Of a DNA stretch of 64,000 bases, positions 25,682 through 37,069 are shown piece by piece; position 1 is the stretch's first letter, and each line of letters starts with the position of its first letter. The translations under genes were made by a program, and so were the position numbers. Source of the stretch: Oehlia diaphana (taxonomy: Eukaryota > Glomeromycota > Glomeromycetes > Glomerales > Glomeraceae); contig QZLH01000365.1 of NCBI GenBank assembly GCA_003833135.1, forward strand, positions 22,144-86,143, in the 5' to 3' direction. Under the pieces are notes generated by a model. That model was not told the origin of the DNA and made no database searches. It was given only the letters and a program-made list of their open reading frames with translations.

Positions 25682-28600
25682 TTATTTAATATTTAAAAGC
25701 CTTTCATAAACATCATTAATTGATGGCCTCTTTGAACTATCTCCATTCCAACATTCTTCATAAAGATCTTTATAAATATCAGGAATAATATTTTCTGATT
25801 TTTCTCGATAACCTTCCCTAATCCTATTAATCAATTGTAATATGTTCTCATTTTGATCATTTGAATAGGGTATTCTTTCACTCATGATTTCCCATAAAAG
25901 ACTTCCTAAACTATATATATCTATGGGTTTATCTTTATCATAATCTGAATTCAAGAATAAATTTGGATCTATATATCCAATATTATCAAAAAGACTCTCA
26001 TTTATATATAAGTCATCTTTATCATTATTATTATATGATAAAGGTAAATTTGAAATTTTAGCAACTCCATCAAATATAAGGATATTTTTCGGATTCTACG
26101 AAATAAAATGATAGACTATTAAATAAATACGCATTAATATGTTAAAAAAAAAATTGATTACTTACCAAATTTTCATGAATAATACCTTTCTCGTGTAAGA
26201 ACTTTATTCCCTCTGTGATGTCTTTCGCGATCTCTATCTTTTTATCAAACGTCAATGTATTTTTCTTTATATATTCTCTTAAATTATCATCATTAGCAAA
26301 TGGCATTATTAAAAATAATTGATTTTCATCTATAAAATAATACTTGATAATTAATAAAATTTTGAATTTATTATAATACTTAAAAAATTTATTTTACCTT
26401 TAATACTAATTCCCAAGAATTCAACAATTTTATTATGGTCATATATATGAGACCATTCATTTATCTAAAAATTTCGATTAACGATTAATAATTAATAACA
26501 TAATATAATCAATATAATCATTTACTTACTTTACGTAGTAACGATAAACGGTTGTCTTTGCCAATTTGTAATTTTTTGATTGCAACTTCAATTTCATTAC
26601 CATCTATCGATATACTTGCACGGCTAATATTGTTATTATTTAGTTGATTTTTAATATTTAAATGTTTTGGTCTAATAATTTTAAATTTTTCATTAAATTC
26701 CTTCTTATTCTCTGATTTTTGATACCAATAAAGCGCTAATTCTAAATCTTTTTCAGTTCCCTCTCCATTTTCATATAATGATCCAAGAGCATGTTGTGCT
26801 TCAGCACAATTTTCCTCAGCTGCATTTTTGTATAATTCAAATGCTTTCTCCTTATTAATTTTTGTTCCAATTCCTTTATAATAACAATATCCAAGTTTAT
26901 ATTGAGCTTTTAAAAGTCCTCTTTTGGCCGCTCTTTCATATAACCTAAACGCTTTATTTTCATCTTTATTAATTCCTTTTCCTAATTCATAATAAATACC
27001 TAAATTATATTGTGCATCTTCGTATCCATTTTTTGCCGATTTTTGATACCAATAAAATGATAACTCTGAATTCTTTTCAGTTCCTTCACCTTTCTCATAT
27101 AACTGACCAAGTTTATATTGTGCTTCATTATTCCCTTTTTCGGATACATTTTTATATAACTCGAATGCTTTTTCTTTGTTAACCACAGTTCCAATTCCGT
27201 CATAATAACATTTTCCAAGTTTATATTGAGCTTCAATAAATTCTTTTTTAGCTGCTTTTTCATATAACTCAAACGCTTTAACTTCATCTTTATTAACTCC
27301 TTTTCCTAATTCAAAATATGTACCTAAAGTATATTGAGCAACTTCATATCCATTTTCTGCTGACTTTTGATACCAATAAAGAGACGATTCTGAATTCTTT
27401 TCAGTTCCTTCACCTTTTTCATATAACTGACCAAGCTTATACTGTGCTTCATTATTTCCTTTTTCAGATACTTTTTTATACAATTCAAAAGCTTTTTCTT
27501 TGTTGGGTACAGTTCCAATCCCGTCATAATAACATTTTCCAAGTTTATATTGAGCTTCAATAAATTCTTTTTTAGCTGCTTTTTCATATAACTCAAACGC
27601 TTTAACTTCATCTTTATTAACTCCTTTTCCTAATTCATAATATGTACCTAAAGTATATTGAGCAACTTCATATCCATTTTCTGCTGATTTTTGATACCAA
27701 TGAAAAGCCAATTTTAAATTCTTTTCGGTTTTTTCGCTATTTTCGGCAAGATAATATTGAGCAATAGCATGTCCTTTATCGGCTGCTTTTTTATATAATC
27801 TAAGTGCATTTTCTTTATCGGCTTTTACTCCCTTTCCGTTATAATAAATATACCCAAGTTGAAATAAAGAGTCTAAATGATTACTTTCAGCCGCATTTTT
27901 ATATGATTCAAATGCTTTGGAATTATCTTTTTCAGTTCCAATTCCAAATTGATAACATCTGCCCAAATTATAATGTGCAACTTCGTTATCTTGTTCTGCT
28001 GCTTTTTTATACCATTGAAAAGCTTGTTTAAGATCTTTTTTTATCCCCTGACCGTTCTCATATAATGTTCCAAGACAAACTTGTGCCTTAATATTCCCCT
28101 TCTCTGCTGCCTCTTCATAAAATTTAAGCGCTTTTCCTTTATCAATATCAATTCCAACCCCTTTATCATAGCACGTGCCAACTTTGAATATTGCATCTAA
28201 ATATCCATCATTAGCTAATTCTTTATATATATTGAATGCTTGTTTGTCATTTCTCTTAACTCCGATTCCTAATTCATAACTTCTGCCTAAATTATATTGT
28301 GCAATTTTATTTTTTTTTTCCGCTGCTTTTTTATACCAATTAAAGGCTTTTTCGGGATCTTTTTCTATTCCTTGACCTTTTTCGTATAATGTTCCAAGAT
28401 AATTTTGTGCATCACTATTTTTTTCTTTGGCTGCTACTTCATATAATTCGAATGCCTTTATTTTATTAATATCAGTTCCAATTCCTTTGTCGTAACAATA
28501 ACCAAGTTGAAATTTTGCATTTATATGACCTTGTTCAGCTGATTTCTTATAATATTCAAAAGCTTTTCTTTCATCTTTTGTTGTATCTTCTCCTTTTTTA

Positions 28601-30922
28601 TAAACATTACCTAACTCATATTGTGCAATTTTATAACCACTTTCTGCTGCTTTTTGAATATAATCAACTCCTTTTATATTCCGCTTTTTCGTTAACTTTG
28701 TTCCATAATAATTTAATCCAATTTGTTTCATTTTTTTAAAACTTAACATTTGAAGCCTATTTTCATTAACTTGTATGTTAAAATATTTTTTGAGAGTATC
28801 TTTTGCTGCTATATTTCCGTCACTTGCTGCTTTTTCATACCAATTTTTGGCCTGTATTTTATCCTGGTTTACACCAATTCCATTATAAAAACAATTTCCA
28901 AGTTGATATTGTGCATCGGAAATCTTTTGTGAAGCTAAGAATATATAATATTTAAACGCTTTGGTCTCATCTTTTTCAACCCCTTCTCCTAATCTATAAC
29001 AATTCGCAATATAAAGCTTCGCGGTCATATTTCCACTATCAGCTGCTTTTTTATAATAATGAATGGATTTCTTTTCATTTTGTTCAATTCCTATACCGTG
29101 TTCATAACAGTATCCCAAATAAACTTGTCCAACAATACTTTTATTTTCTGTAGCTTTTTGATACCAATAGAACGACATATTTTTATTCTGTTTAATCCCA
29201 CATCCATCAATATAACACTTGGCAAGATAAACTTGTGCAATTGAATAATCATTGATTGCCGCCTTCGAAAATAATTCAAATGCTTCAGTGTTATTATTTT
29301 CTATATTACCAATACTGTAATAGTAAAACAATCCAAGAAACCAAACATACTGTGATTTATCTTGATTATTTTTAAGCCAATCGATAATATTACTTGAAGG
29401 TTGATTTAATTGCGATATTTGTTGATTTATAAATTGCTTAATCTGCTCAAAAGTAAAACCTTTATTATGTTTCTTAATTATTTTATCGATAATAATATTA
29501 ATAATGTCACCAAATAATGATTCAGTAGAATTATTTTCAGGACAATTTATACTTGATTTAACAGTAATTTGATCTTGTAAACTTGAATTACTCCTAGAAT
29601 CATCAACGTACGATAAATTCATACTTGATATATCATCTAATATTAGATCGTGATTTGTATCTATGATTTCTTCACTTGAATTTGCATCCGAATTGTATGT
29701 TTCTAATAAATTATTATCTTTTTGTTCGTGAGAAATGATTGCTCGAAGAGTTGAAACAACTTTATGTATATCTGGGCGTTCATTGTGCTCATATTTCCAG
29801 CATTCTATTGAATAAATGAGTTTATTAATTTAAATAAGTTACTTAAAAAATAAATGTAATTTATATAGTTTACCTCGATATAAGTTGATATATTCAGTAG
29901 GCGTACCCTTAACATCATTTTCTCTTTTTCCATCTATGATACCATGAGCCAAATCATAGTCGGCTAATTCATTGTTAAATGGTTGATGTCCACTTGAAAT
30001 TTGCCACATAAGCACTCCAACACTGTATACATCAGATTTTTCATTTAATTCGTAATTTTGCTCTTGATTTAAAAATTTTGGATCTACATAAGCAAACAAT
30101 TTTGACGGATCCTCGAATTCTTTATCGATATTTTTTGATAAGCCAAAGTCTGCTAGTTTAATATTTTTTTGATGTACAAGTATATTGTTTGCATTCTTTT
30201 TTTTTAAAAAAAAAAATGTGAAGATTACAATTTGGTAAAATCAGTTAACATTACAACAATTTGCAATTTACTAAAATTTGATAATTACCAGATTACAATG
30301 AATGATATCAAATTCGTGTAGACATTCTACGACACTTGCAAGTTGAAGTGCAAACCGAAATTTATCGTTCCAATCAAGTTCGCTAAAGTGATTATTTAAA
30401 TATGTTTTTAATGTACCACTGTCAGCGTATTCCAAAACTAAAGAGTAATTGTCTATATGATGAATTACATCTGAAACAAACAAAAAATGTTAAATTATGC
30501 ATGTTCAATACATCGAGGATAGATTATGTATCTTTTCTTTTTTACTCATACCGGTTTCTATCTTGGTGATCCCATGGAACTTTAATACATTTGGATGAAG
30601 ATCAACTTTTTTATATAAATTTATCTAATAAATAAAAAAAATTTTTTAATTTATTAGTTTAATTAAACTCTTCTAAAGTAAATATACAAAAATACTGTAC
30701 CTCGTTGACAATTTTTTGAGTTGCTTTTTTATTATTATTAAAAGATTTTAAGACGAGAAAAGTATCCGCACTTTTCCAAGTGGTACGAAAAACTTTTCCT
30801 TTTATTTGTTGTACGTTTTTGAAATCTGAATATTTATAGTAAATGATACGTTCTTCTGTAATTAATTTTTCTAATAAATCAATATAATGATCAGAATTTT
30901 TGATTTCGGCATCATTAGACAT
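25682..30922 (-). CDS. Kinase-like - about 24 Sel1 repeats - HEN pseudokinase, giant protein
   Basis: The exons join to about 1,570 residues. Exons 1-4 (30922 to about 29870) give a kinase domain: LVLK lysine, HCN instead of HRD (IIHCNL, NANNIL), intact DFG (LADFGLS) and [12 protein letters not shown]. The large fifth exon (about 29806-26530) starts with the kinase end [15 protein letters not shown], runs through an acidic Ser-rich linker, and holds about 24 Sel1 repeats of 36 residues. It ends with [19 protein letters not shown], which is the beta-3 strand of a second kinase fold. Three short exons complete a HEN pseudokinase ([37 protein letters not shown]). Neither lobe has a catalytic Asp at HRD. 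Sel1 arrays are protein-binding solenoids, so a scaffold is likely. The fifth exon read alone looks like a complete gene but is not: both its ends are inside kinase domains. Confidence 0.85.
26990..27655 (-). repeat. 324-base tandem duplication inside the Sel1 exon
   Basis: Three consecutive Sel1 units beginning [27 protein letters not shown] and [20 protein letters not shown] occur twice in a row, nearly identical at protein and DNA level. The offset is exactly 324 bases (108 codons). A third, more diverged triplet follows towards the C-terminus. This marks recent in-frame growth of the solenoid by three-repeat blocks. Confidence 0.9.
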
Positions 30923-31043
30923 TTTTGATAATTTCCTTAATATGTAAAATTTAAACTAGAAAAAAAATGGTAAAAGTTTATGTATGACTTAATATATATA
31001 TATTTGCTGATCAATATAAATAGGACACATCGTCGGTGGTTAG

Positions 31044-31148
31044 ATTCCGGAATGAAAGATCATCAAAACAATTGCGATGTATATACTTTCATTTGGTATT
31101 AGTACTTATGACCTTAAACAAAGGAAAAGAGTAAGTAACACTACTTTA
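31044..31148. repeat. Inverted duplicate, copy B
   Basis: Reverse-complement copy of 23632-23756, sharing gatcatcaaaaca, gcgatgtatatactttcatt and agagtaagt. It sits 120-225 bases upstream of the giant kinase-Sel1 start codon, so it overlaps that promoter. The second copy is 7.4 kb away on the far side of the gene. Confidence 0.75.
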
Positions 31149-31721
31149 TCTTTGCTGATCTTTAATATAAACAAAATAAGATTTATTAAATTTGCCGCCT
31201 TAAAAATTTTGTGAAACGGCAGATTTTGAGAACATTTGCTAATGATTGTTCAATTTCTAATTTTAAAACTTGATTTTTCTTTATCAAATTTTTTTTTTTT
31301 TTTTTTGAATTAGACAGGAAAATAATTGAAAATATATTTTATTTTGGTAATCTTTCCCAAAGAAAAAGTTGAATTCGTTTTGACAATATGAGCTATAATT
31401 TAAATGTAATTAAGTTGATGTGTTACATCATTCTATAATGTTCCGAGACTGTTCCGAGAACTCAACAATGTGGACATGTAGTATAAAGTTTTCTTTAGAG
31501 TTGAGAAAAACGATGCAAACAAGAACCTTTACAGAAAAATTATGCAGTCCGCCATAACAAATTCATGTGAACTTGTGAACTGAATACAAATGTAGGGTTT
31601 GTTTTGATTTGCCATGATCAGAGTTGCGTCTGCTGATCATTAAGTAACCGACATTGTACGACATGACTGACATGACTTTCATTAAAAAAAGAGGCAAGTC
31701 AAACTGAGGTGAGACGAATAA

Positions 31722-31902
31722 GTTGTGGAGTCCGGTGACATTTTGCGGTGTGTAACATAATGGGTGTGAAACGTACTCAGGTGATGAATAGTGTCTCGGC
31801 CCACTTTGAATCACGTGTTTGGCCCGTCGTGTTATTTATCACTTAAGTAAACTGTCACATAAGGACCGTACTCCACTCATCATCCCCACCGGACTCCACA
31901 AC
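31722..31902. mobile_element. 181-base inverted-repeat element
   Basis: The 16 bases gttgtggagtccggtg (31722-31737) are matched exactly by caccggactccacaac (31887-31902). The interior is richer in G+C than the flanks and has further weak symmetry. Size and structure fit a small MITE, but no target-site duplication is obvious. Confidence 0.6.
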
Positions 31903-32613
31903 AACTTTCCGCATTTAAACCTAATATAAAACTTAATTGTTTTTCTCAAGTTTCGACATTTAGGCACAAATGTTGGCAAGTGTAAAGATTTTGATCTGTT
32001 CGTTTCGTATTATAATTTTGTCGCCATATTCGCCCCTAGTACGTACATTAAAGATTATAAATTAAAGATTATAAATTATTAGTATACAGTAAAAGCCAAT
32101 TCGTTTATTAAATCTAATGGCGAATGACAGCAATCCAATTTATTGCGAATCAAAAATATTTATCCTTTTTTTTTTAAAAAAAAAAACAATAGAGAATAAA
32201 TGAGCGTTTGTAATTGTACCTTATTGTATACATCTGAGGTATTACTATATTCTTTTTTAGAATACCAATAAATTCCAATTTACTTCATTTAACTTTTATA
32301 TTCGACTAATTATAATTTCATTCTTGCATCGGAATTTGATGGATGTTGAGTTTTCTAGTAAATAAATCTCAACAGCTTCCCTCTCTTTATTTTTTTTCCA
32401 CTTGTATAAGTCGTAAGAATTTATTAAATTGTTCAAATTGCTTTAAATTAAGCAACTAATCCGTAAAGTGTATTGTACGTCAATAATTACTAACATACTA
32501 CGTGATCTCCTGTCGAATGTCGTAATACCTTTTCAATCCGTTGTTAATTTCTCTTTTTTTTTATTTTACAAATTACAAGGAATTTTTTACTGTATTCTGC
32601 ATTGAGACATCAT

Positions 32614-33101
32614 GGCGGATTTATGAAATACCTCAAATTTGTCCGTCATGTCAAATTAAATAAATATTTGACAGTCTTTTTAGTCACCAAATTTCAAATT
32701 TATTTAAATGAGCTCTAAAAATTTTTTTGTACCCCAAATCTTTGCGTCTAACCAATTTTTCCGTTACCTAACCAATTTTCCAGTGTTAAATATGCGTCAT
32801 TATTTGACATTTTTTTAGGAAAAAGCTTAATGTTTAAGTTAATTCCCGAGGGCGCAGCAGGGTTTGCCAGACTACCCCTAGCGTAATCTGAAAAAAAGTC
32901 ACGAAATGACCGGCATTACGGCGTTATGCACTAAATGTGAAAATAAACAGTGACGAATAATAGTGTGCCGAATAAAAAGAGATATAAATTATAAACAGCC
33001 GGGGATGTGACGATGTGATGCGAAAATATCACGTGATTTTTCGTGACTTTTTTTTCAGGTTACGCAGTGAAAGTCGGTTTGCCAAATTTCATAAATCCGC
33101 C
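32614..33101. mobile_element. 488-base nested foldback element upstream of a kinase gene
   Basis: Terminal inverted repeats of 16 bases are perfect: ggcggatttatgaaat (32614-32629) and atttcataaatccgcc (33086-33101). A second inverted pair lies inside: ggtttgcc to tctgaaaaaaagtcacgaaa (32861-32908) against tcgtgacttttttttcaggt to ggtttgcc (33041-33083). It has no coding capacity. It ends 176 bases before the start codon of the kinase at 33278 and carries a CACGTG box (33030-33035), so it is part of that promoter. Confidence 0.75.
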
Positions 33102-33277
33102 GCAATGAAATAAATGCAAGATCCACGGATTATCGAATTGATGTGATACACTTTCACCAGGGTACGTCTCCCATGTTGGGCGCAATTACATAATACTGTA
33201 GTACTACCATATAATTAGTTAAGTAGATGCGAAGTTGAAAGAAAAATATTGACATTTATCAAAACCACAAATCCATA

Positions 33278-34469
33278 ATGACTGAATGGCTTAATTTTGC
33301 TGTAAACAACAGATATATGTCAATATATCCATATAATGAATTTCAAAACGTAAAATATAATGGAAATAGTGGTGGAGAAGGTAGATTTAGTCGTGTCGCA
33401 AGCGCAGAATGGCCTTGTACAAATAGAAAGGTTGCGTTAAAGAATTTAAAGAATTTTAATGTAGACAAATTTGTATCAGAAGTAAATTATTTTTTTTTCT
33501 TGTTTTACACATAGGGTCTCTCTCAGATAATTTTCTAATTATTATTTTTTTCGACACTAGGTGCAAATGCACACTCAAAGTCACTCAAGTAAAAACATTG
33601 TGAGATTTTTAGGTTTAACAAAAGGTGAAAAAAAGGATATATGCACCAACCGGTTTATGAGAATTATTTTACATTATTTATATTCATTCTTTTTTTACAG
33701 AAAATGAAACAGAAGTATCATATCTAATGGTGTTTGAATATGCCGATAGGAACAACCTAAGAATTTTTCTGAAAAGTTTTAAAAGTTTAAAACTCGACTG
33801 GATTGTTAGAGTAAAACTTTCTCTGGATATAGCTAAAGGACTCAGTTATTTACACCAACTTAAAATCATTCATCGTGACTTGGTAAGCCATTATTTTAAA
33901 AATTTTTTTTTTTTTTGTTATGGTTATGTCTAATTTTTTCCTCCTCTCCTATAAAGCATAGTAATAATATAGTAATAAATCAAGTACATTCCTGTGATCA
34001 ACTTGAATTCATAGCAAAAATTACTGATTTTGGTAGTGCAATAAATGAAGATGATGATATTAACGACAAAACTGGAGTTATTGGTCAAATTCCGTTCACA
34101 GATCCTAAATACTTAAACAACCCTAAACATTATAGAAAAAATCTAAAATCAGATATTTATAGTTTAGGTGTCATATTATGGGAAATTTCATCCTCTAAAG
34201 CTCCTTTTGAAAATTTCATGGCAGATTCACGTGGCGAATTTAGAGATTTGTGTTTGACGTTCGAAATAATAAACGATTTTCGTGAACGTCATACGCTTTT
34301 TACTCCAGATAATTTTGTTAAACTTTACAAACAATGTTGGGATAATGATCCAAATAAACGACCTGACATTAAAACAGTTATTGATGATTTAAATTTAACA
34401 TTTGCTGGACTACCAAAATCTTTAGAAAAAAATGCGACTACAGGTAAATCACATTGGTTATATTATTAA
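33278..34469 (+). CDS. TKL-type protein kinase, catalytically intact (copy 1)
   Basis: Exons 33278-33481, 33561-33624, 33701-33882 and 33957-34469 join in phase to about 325 residues. The glycine loop is GGEGRFSRV, the beta-3 lysine lies in KVALKNLKNF, the catalytic loop is IIHRDL then HSNNIVI, and DFG is intact (KITDFGSA). Instead of APE the activation segment ends FTDPKYL, as in its paralogue at 51834. The C-lobe has DIYSLGVILWEISSSKAPFE and CWDNDPNKRPDIKTVI. The N-terminus MTEWLNFAVNNRYMSIYPY matches the paralogue's and supports this start. An alternative end is possible: a donor at 34444 and an acceptor at 34481-34482 would give a stop at 34491-34493. Substrates are unknown. It converges on a tandem-kinase gene. 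Confidence 0.88.
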
Positions 34470-34711
34470 TTTTTTTTTTTAGGAAAAAAATAATTATAAG
34501 TCATTCGTATTTTGTAGGTCAATAAAACTCTGTTCTCTCTTCCCTCAAAAAAAAAATGATTTTGCTGCAAGTTTTGTTAGTGTATAGTAATAATTATTTT
34601 ATTACGCAATTTATTTGATTACAAGTATTACAAAAAAGTTTTTGTAATGATATTTATGCTAAAATAAGTTTTATATATAAATCGAAATAAATTCTTATCC
34701 TTGGTAACAAA

Positions 34712-37069
34712 CTAATTTATATTAATAAGTTTATCATAAACTTCTTTAATTGTTGGCCTAGCTGCACTATCTCCATTCCAACATTCTGTATAAAGGTTTA
34801 TATATTCGGCGGGAAATTTAGTAATATTGGGAATATCAGCTTTTTCTCTGTGCCCATCTTTAATCTTACTGATTAACCCTAAGATCCCACCATCCGAAGA
34901 TTCATCTTGGTATGGTATTTTTTCACTCATAACTTCCCATAAAAGAGTTCCTAAACTATAAATATCTGTAGACTTATCTTTATTATAGTCTCCAGCATTT
35001 CTTTTCATAAACGCATTTGGATCTATATAACCAATATTATCAAAAAGATCATTGTAAGCATATATATCTCTATTCCTGAAAGCTTTGTCAAATGGCTTCT
35101 CAAATTGCAAGGGTATATTAGAAATTTTAGCAATTCCATCAAATATAAGAACATTTTTTGGATTCTATAAAGGAAGATAAAAATTAATTGAAAATAAAGA
35201 TACAAATAAAAATTAAGATCATATTTACTCACTATATTTTCATGAGTGATATCCTCTCCATGTAACTTCATAATACCGCTTGCGATACCTTTTACAATTT
35301 TCATCTTTTTATAAAGAGATAATTTTTTATTGGCTTTTAAATAATCTCTTAAATTACCGCCATTGGCAATTGGCATAACCAAAAATACTTTGCATTCGTC
35401 TAAAAAACAATAATTAATTGAATTTAAATTTTATTTAAACCAATAAATAAATTTAAATTTATACCTCTAGTACCAACTCCCAGAAATTCAACAATATTAG
35501 TATGCTGAAATTGATGATTCCGTTTACTTACCTAAAATATATTTGTGTGTAAATAATTAATAATGAACCTTAAATACTTAATTAATAATTAACGTAATTA
35601 CTTACTACTTCTTGTAACTTTGATAAATACATCGTTAACGATGAATTCGCATTCTTATCGCCTTTATCAATTCGTAACGTTTTAATTGCAACTTGGGTTG
35701 ATGACAGATTTGATGACACCGTTGCAAAGCTAATCCTTTCAGTTTCATCAATAAATTTTTCGGCACTAATTTGATTTTGTTTAATAATATCGACGGATAC
35801 TCCTTCGTTCGGCCTAGCGGAACTTTCATCAAATTTTTCTTCCATTACAAACTTTTTTAGCATCTTGAGATTACGTATCATTTTCATTTCATCTACTTCT
35901 GTTCTTGGCATATTATTCTTGTAATAATCACTTAAAATACTTTTAATTTCATCCTGAATAGATTTTATATCTGGCCGTTTTGACGGATTATCATCCCAAC
36001 ATTCTCTCATTATTTTTGAATACCTTTGTGGGGTTCCCTGCATAATTTGCGGTCTTAAATTATTCTTGGTAATGTCTTCTGATAAATCTGCACCATTATA
36101 ATCATCATATGGCCGATTACCACTTGACACTTCCCACATAATCATTGCAAAGCTATAAACATCTGAACTGGTGGTCATGTTTTCCTTTTGATTTTTTAAT
36201 ATTTCTGGAGCAACATATTGAATAGTTCCAAAGAGCTCATTCGATGGATTGTCAATCGGTCGACAAAATCTAAAGTCGCCGATTAACCAGATTTCACGAC
36301 TAGTTGAGTACCATATAACCCCAGAATGCAAGTCTCCATGGATTAAATTATTGTTATGAACACTACTTACAGAATCAAGTATGTCAAGAAGTATTTTGTA
36401 TTTACTAACCCAATTAAGGGTACTTATTTTCTCTTGTAGGTATTTCCTTAAATCATGTGCCACGTTTTCCGTGACAACCATATAACAATTATCATCTCTT
36501 GTTAATCCGTAACTACGTATAACTGGTAGAATCTTTGACGACAGCGTCAAATGTGCTTTAATCTCTCGAAGCCATTGATCTTGATCTGTATTTTTCGTGA
36601 TATACTTAATAGTTACAGATTGTGGACCAAACCTTTTTAACTCTTGTTGCTCATAATCCCAACTCACGTATCTTCCTTCTGGCCATATGGCTTTAACCTT
36701 AAAATAAAAACCTCCTTCGGATAAATAAGTAATATCCTGTAAACTATCATATGGAATCCATTCTATAATATAATCTGGTTTAATAAAGTTCTTTTGAAAA
36801 TTTTGAATCCACTCATTAATTTTATCATTCTCGGAATCCCATTCATCGAATCTACTTTCTAAGAATTTTTTCATACAAAAATCGCAAGACTTTGGAGCGA
36901 AGCACAAGTTTTGACATTTCTCACATTGTCTTAATTTCATAAACTTGCCTAAGAACTCGTTTGTTAATTTAATCTTTTCAGATTTTTCTGCATCGCTTAA
37001 AGTATCGTCCTTTTTGATATTATTTATATTATCGAGAATAGACTGCGTTGAAAATTCTAAACCTTCCAT
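34712..37069 (-). CDS. Tandem kinase-like protein: zinc-ribbon - HGD kinase-like - HEN pseudokinase
   Basis: The first exon is 37069-35606, followed by three short ones. The first Met is taken at 37069 because the codon two positions upstream is TTG. Residues about 45-65 hold a Cys cluster (CEKCQNLCFAPKSCDFC) likely to bind zinc. The first kinase fold has a glycine loop EGGFYFKV, the lysine in SVTIKYI, HGD in place of HRD, Val where the catalytic-loop Asn should be (HSGVIWY), DFR in place of DFG (IGDFRF) and an intact VAPEIL. The second fold begins TQVAIKTLRIDKG and has THENI, NPKNVLIFDG, AKISNIP and DIYSLGTLLWEVMSEKIPY. Domain one is doubtful as an enzyme and domain two is a pseudokinase. 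The layout recalls JAK-type tandem kinases, although here the pseudokinase is C-terminal; that comparison is analogy, not homology. Confidence 0.85.

Larger units (their letters stand above)
30923..33277. other. Divergent promoter region rich in small elements
   Basis: 2.35 kb between the giant kinase-Sel1 gene (minus) and a kinase gene (plus). It holds inverted duplicate copy B (31044-31148), an inverted-repeat pair (31722-31902) and a 488-base foldback element (32614-33101). A minus-strand frame at 31563-31814 lies within the second of these and is not supported as a gene. Confidence 0.5.

Noticed and set aside
26518..29622. The Sel1 stretch as a complete stand-alone gene
   Set aside because: Its open frame continues upstream into a kinase C-lobe and ends inside a kinase beta-3 strand with a perfect GTAAGT donor, so it is one exon of a larger gene.
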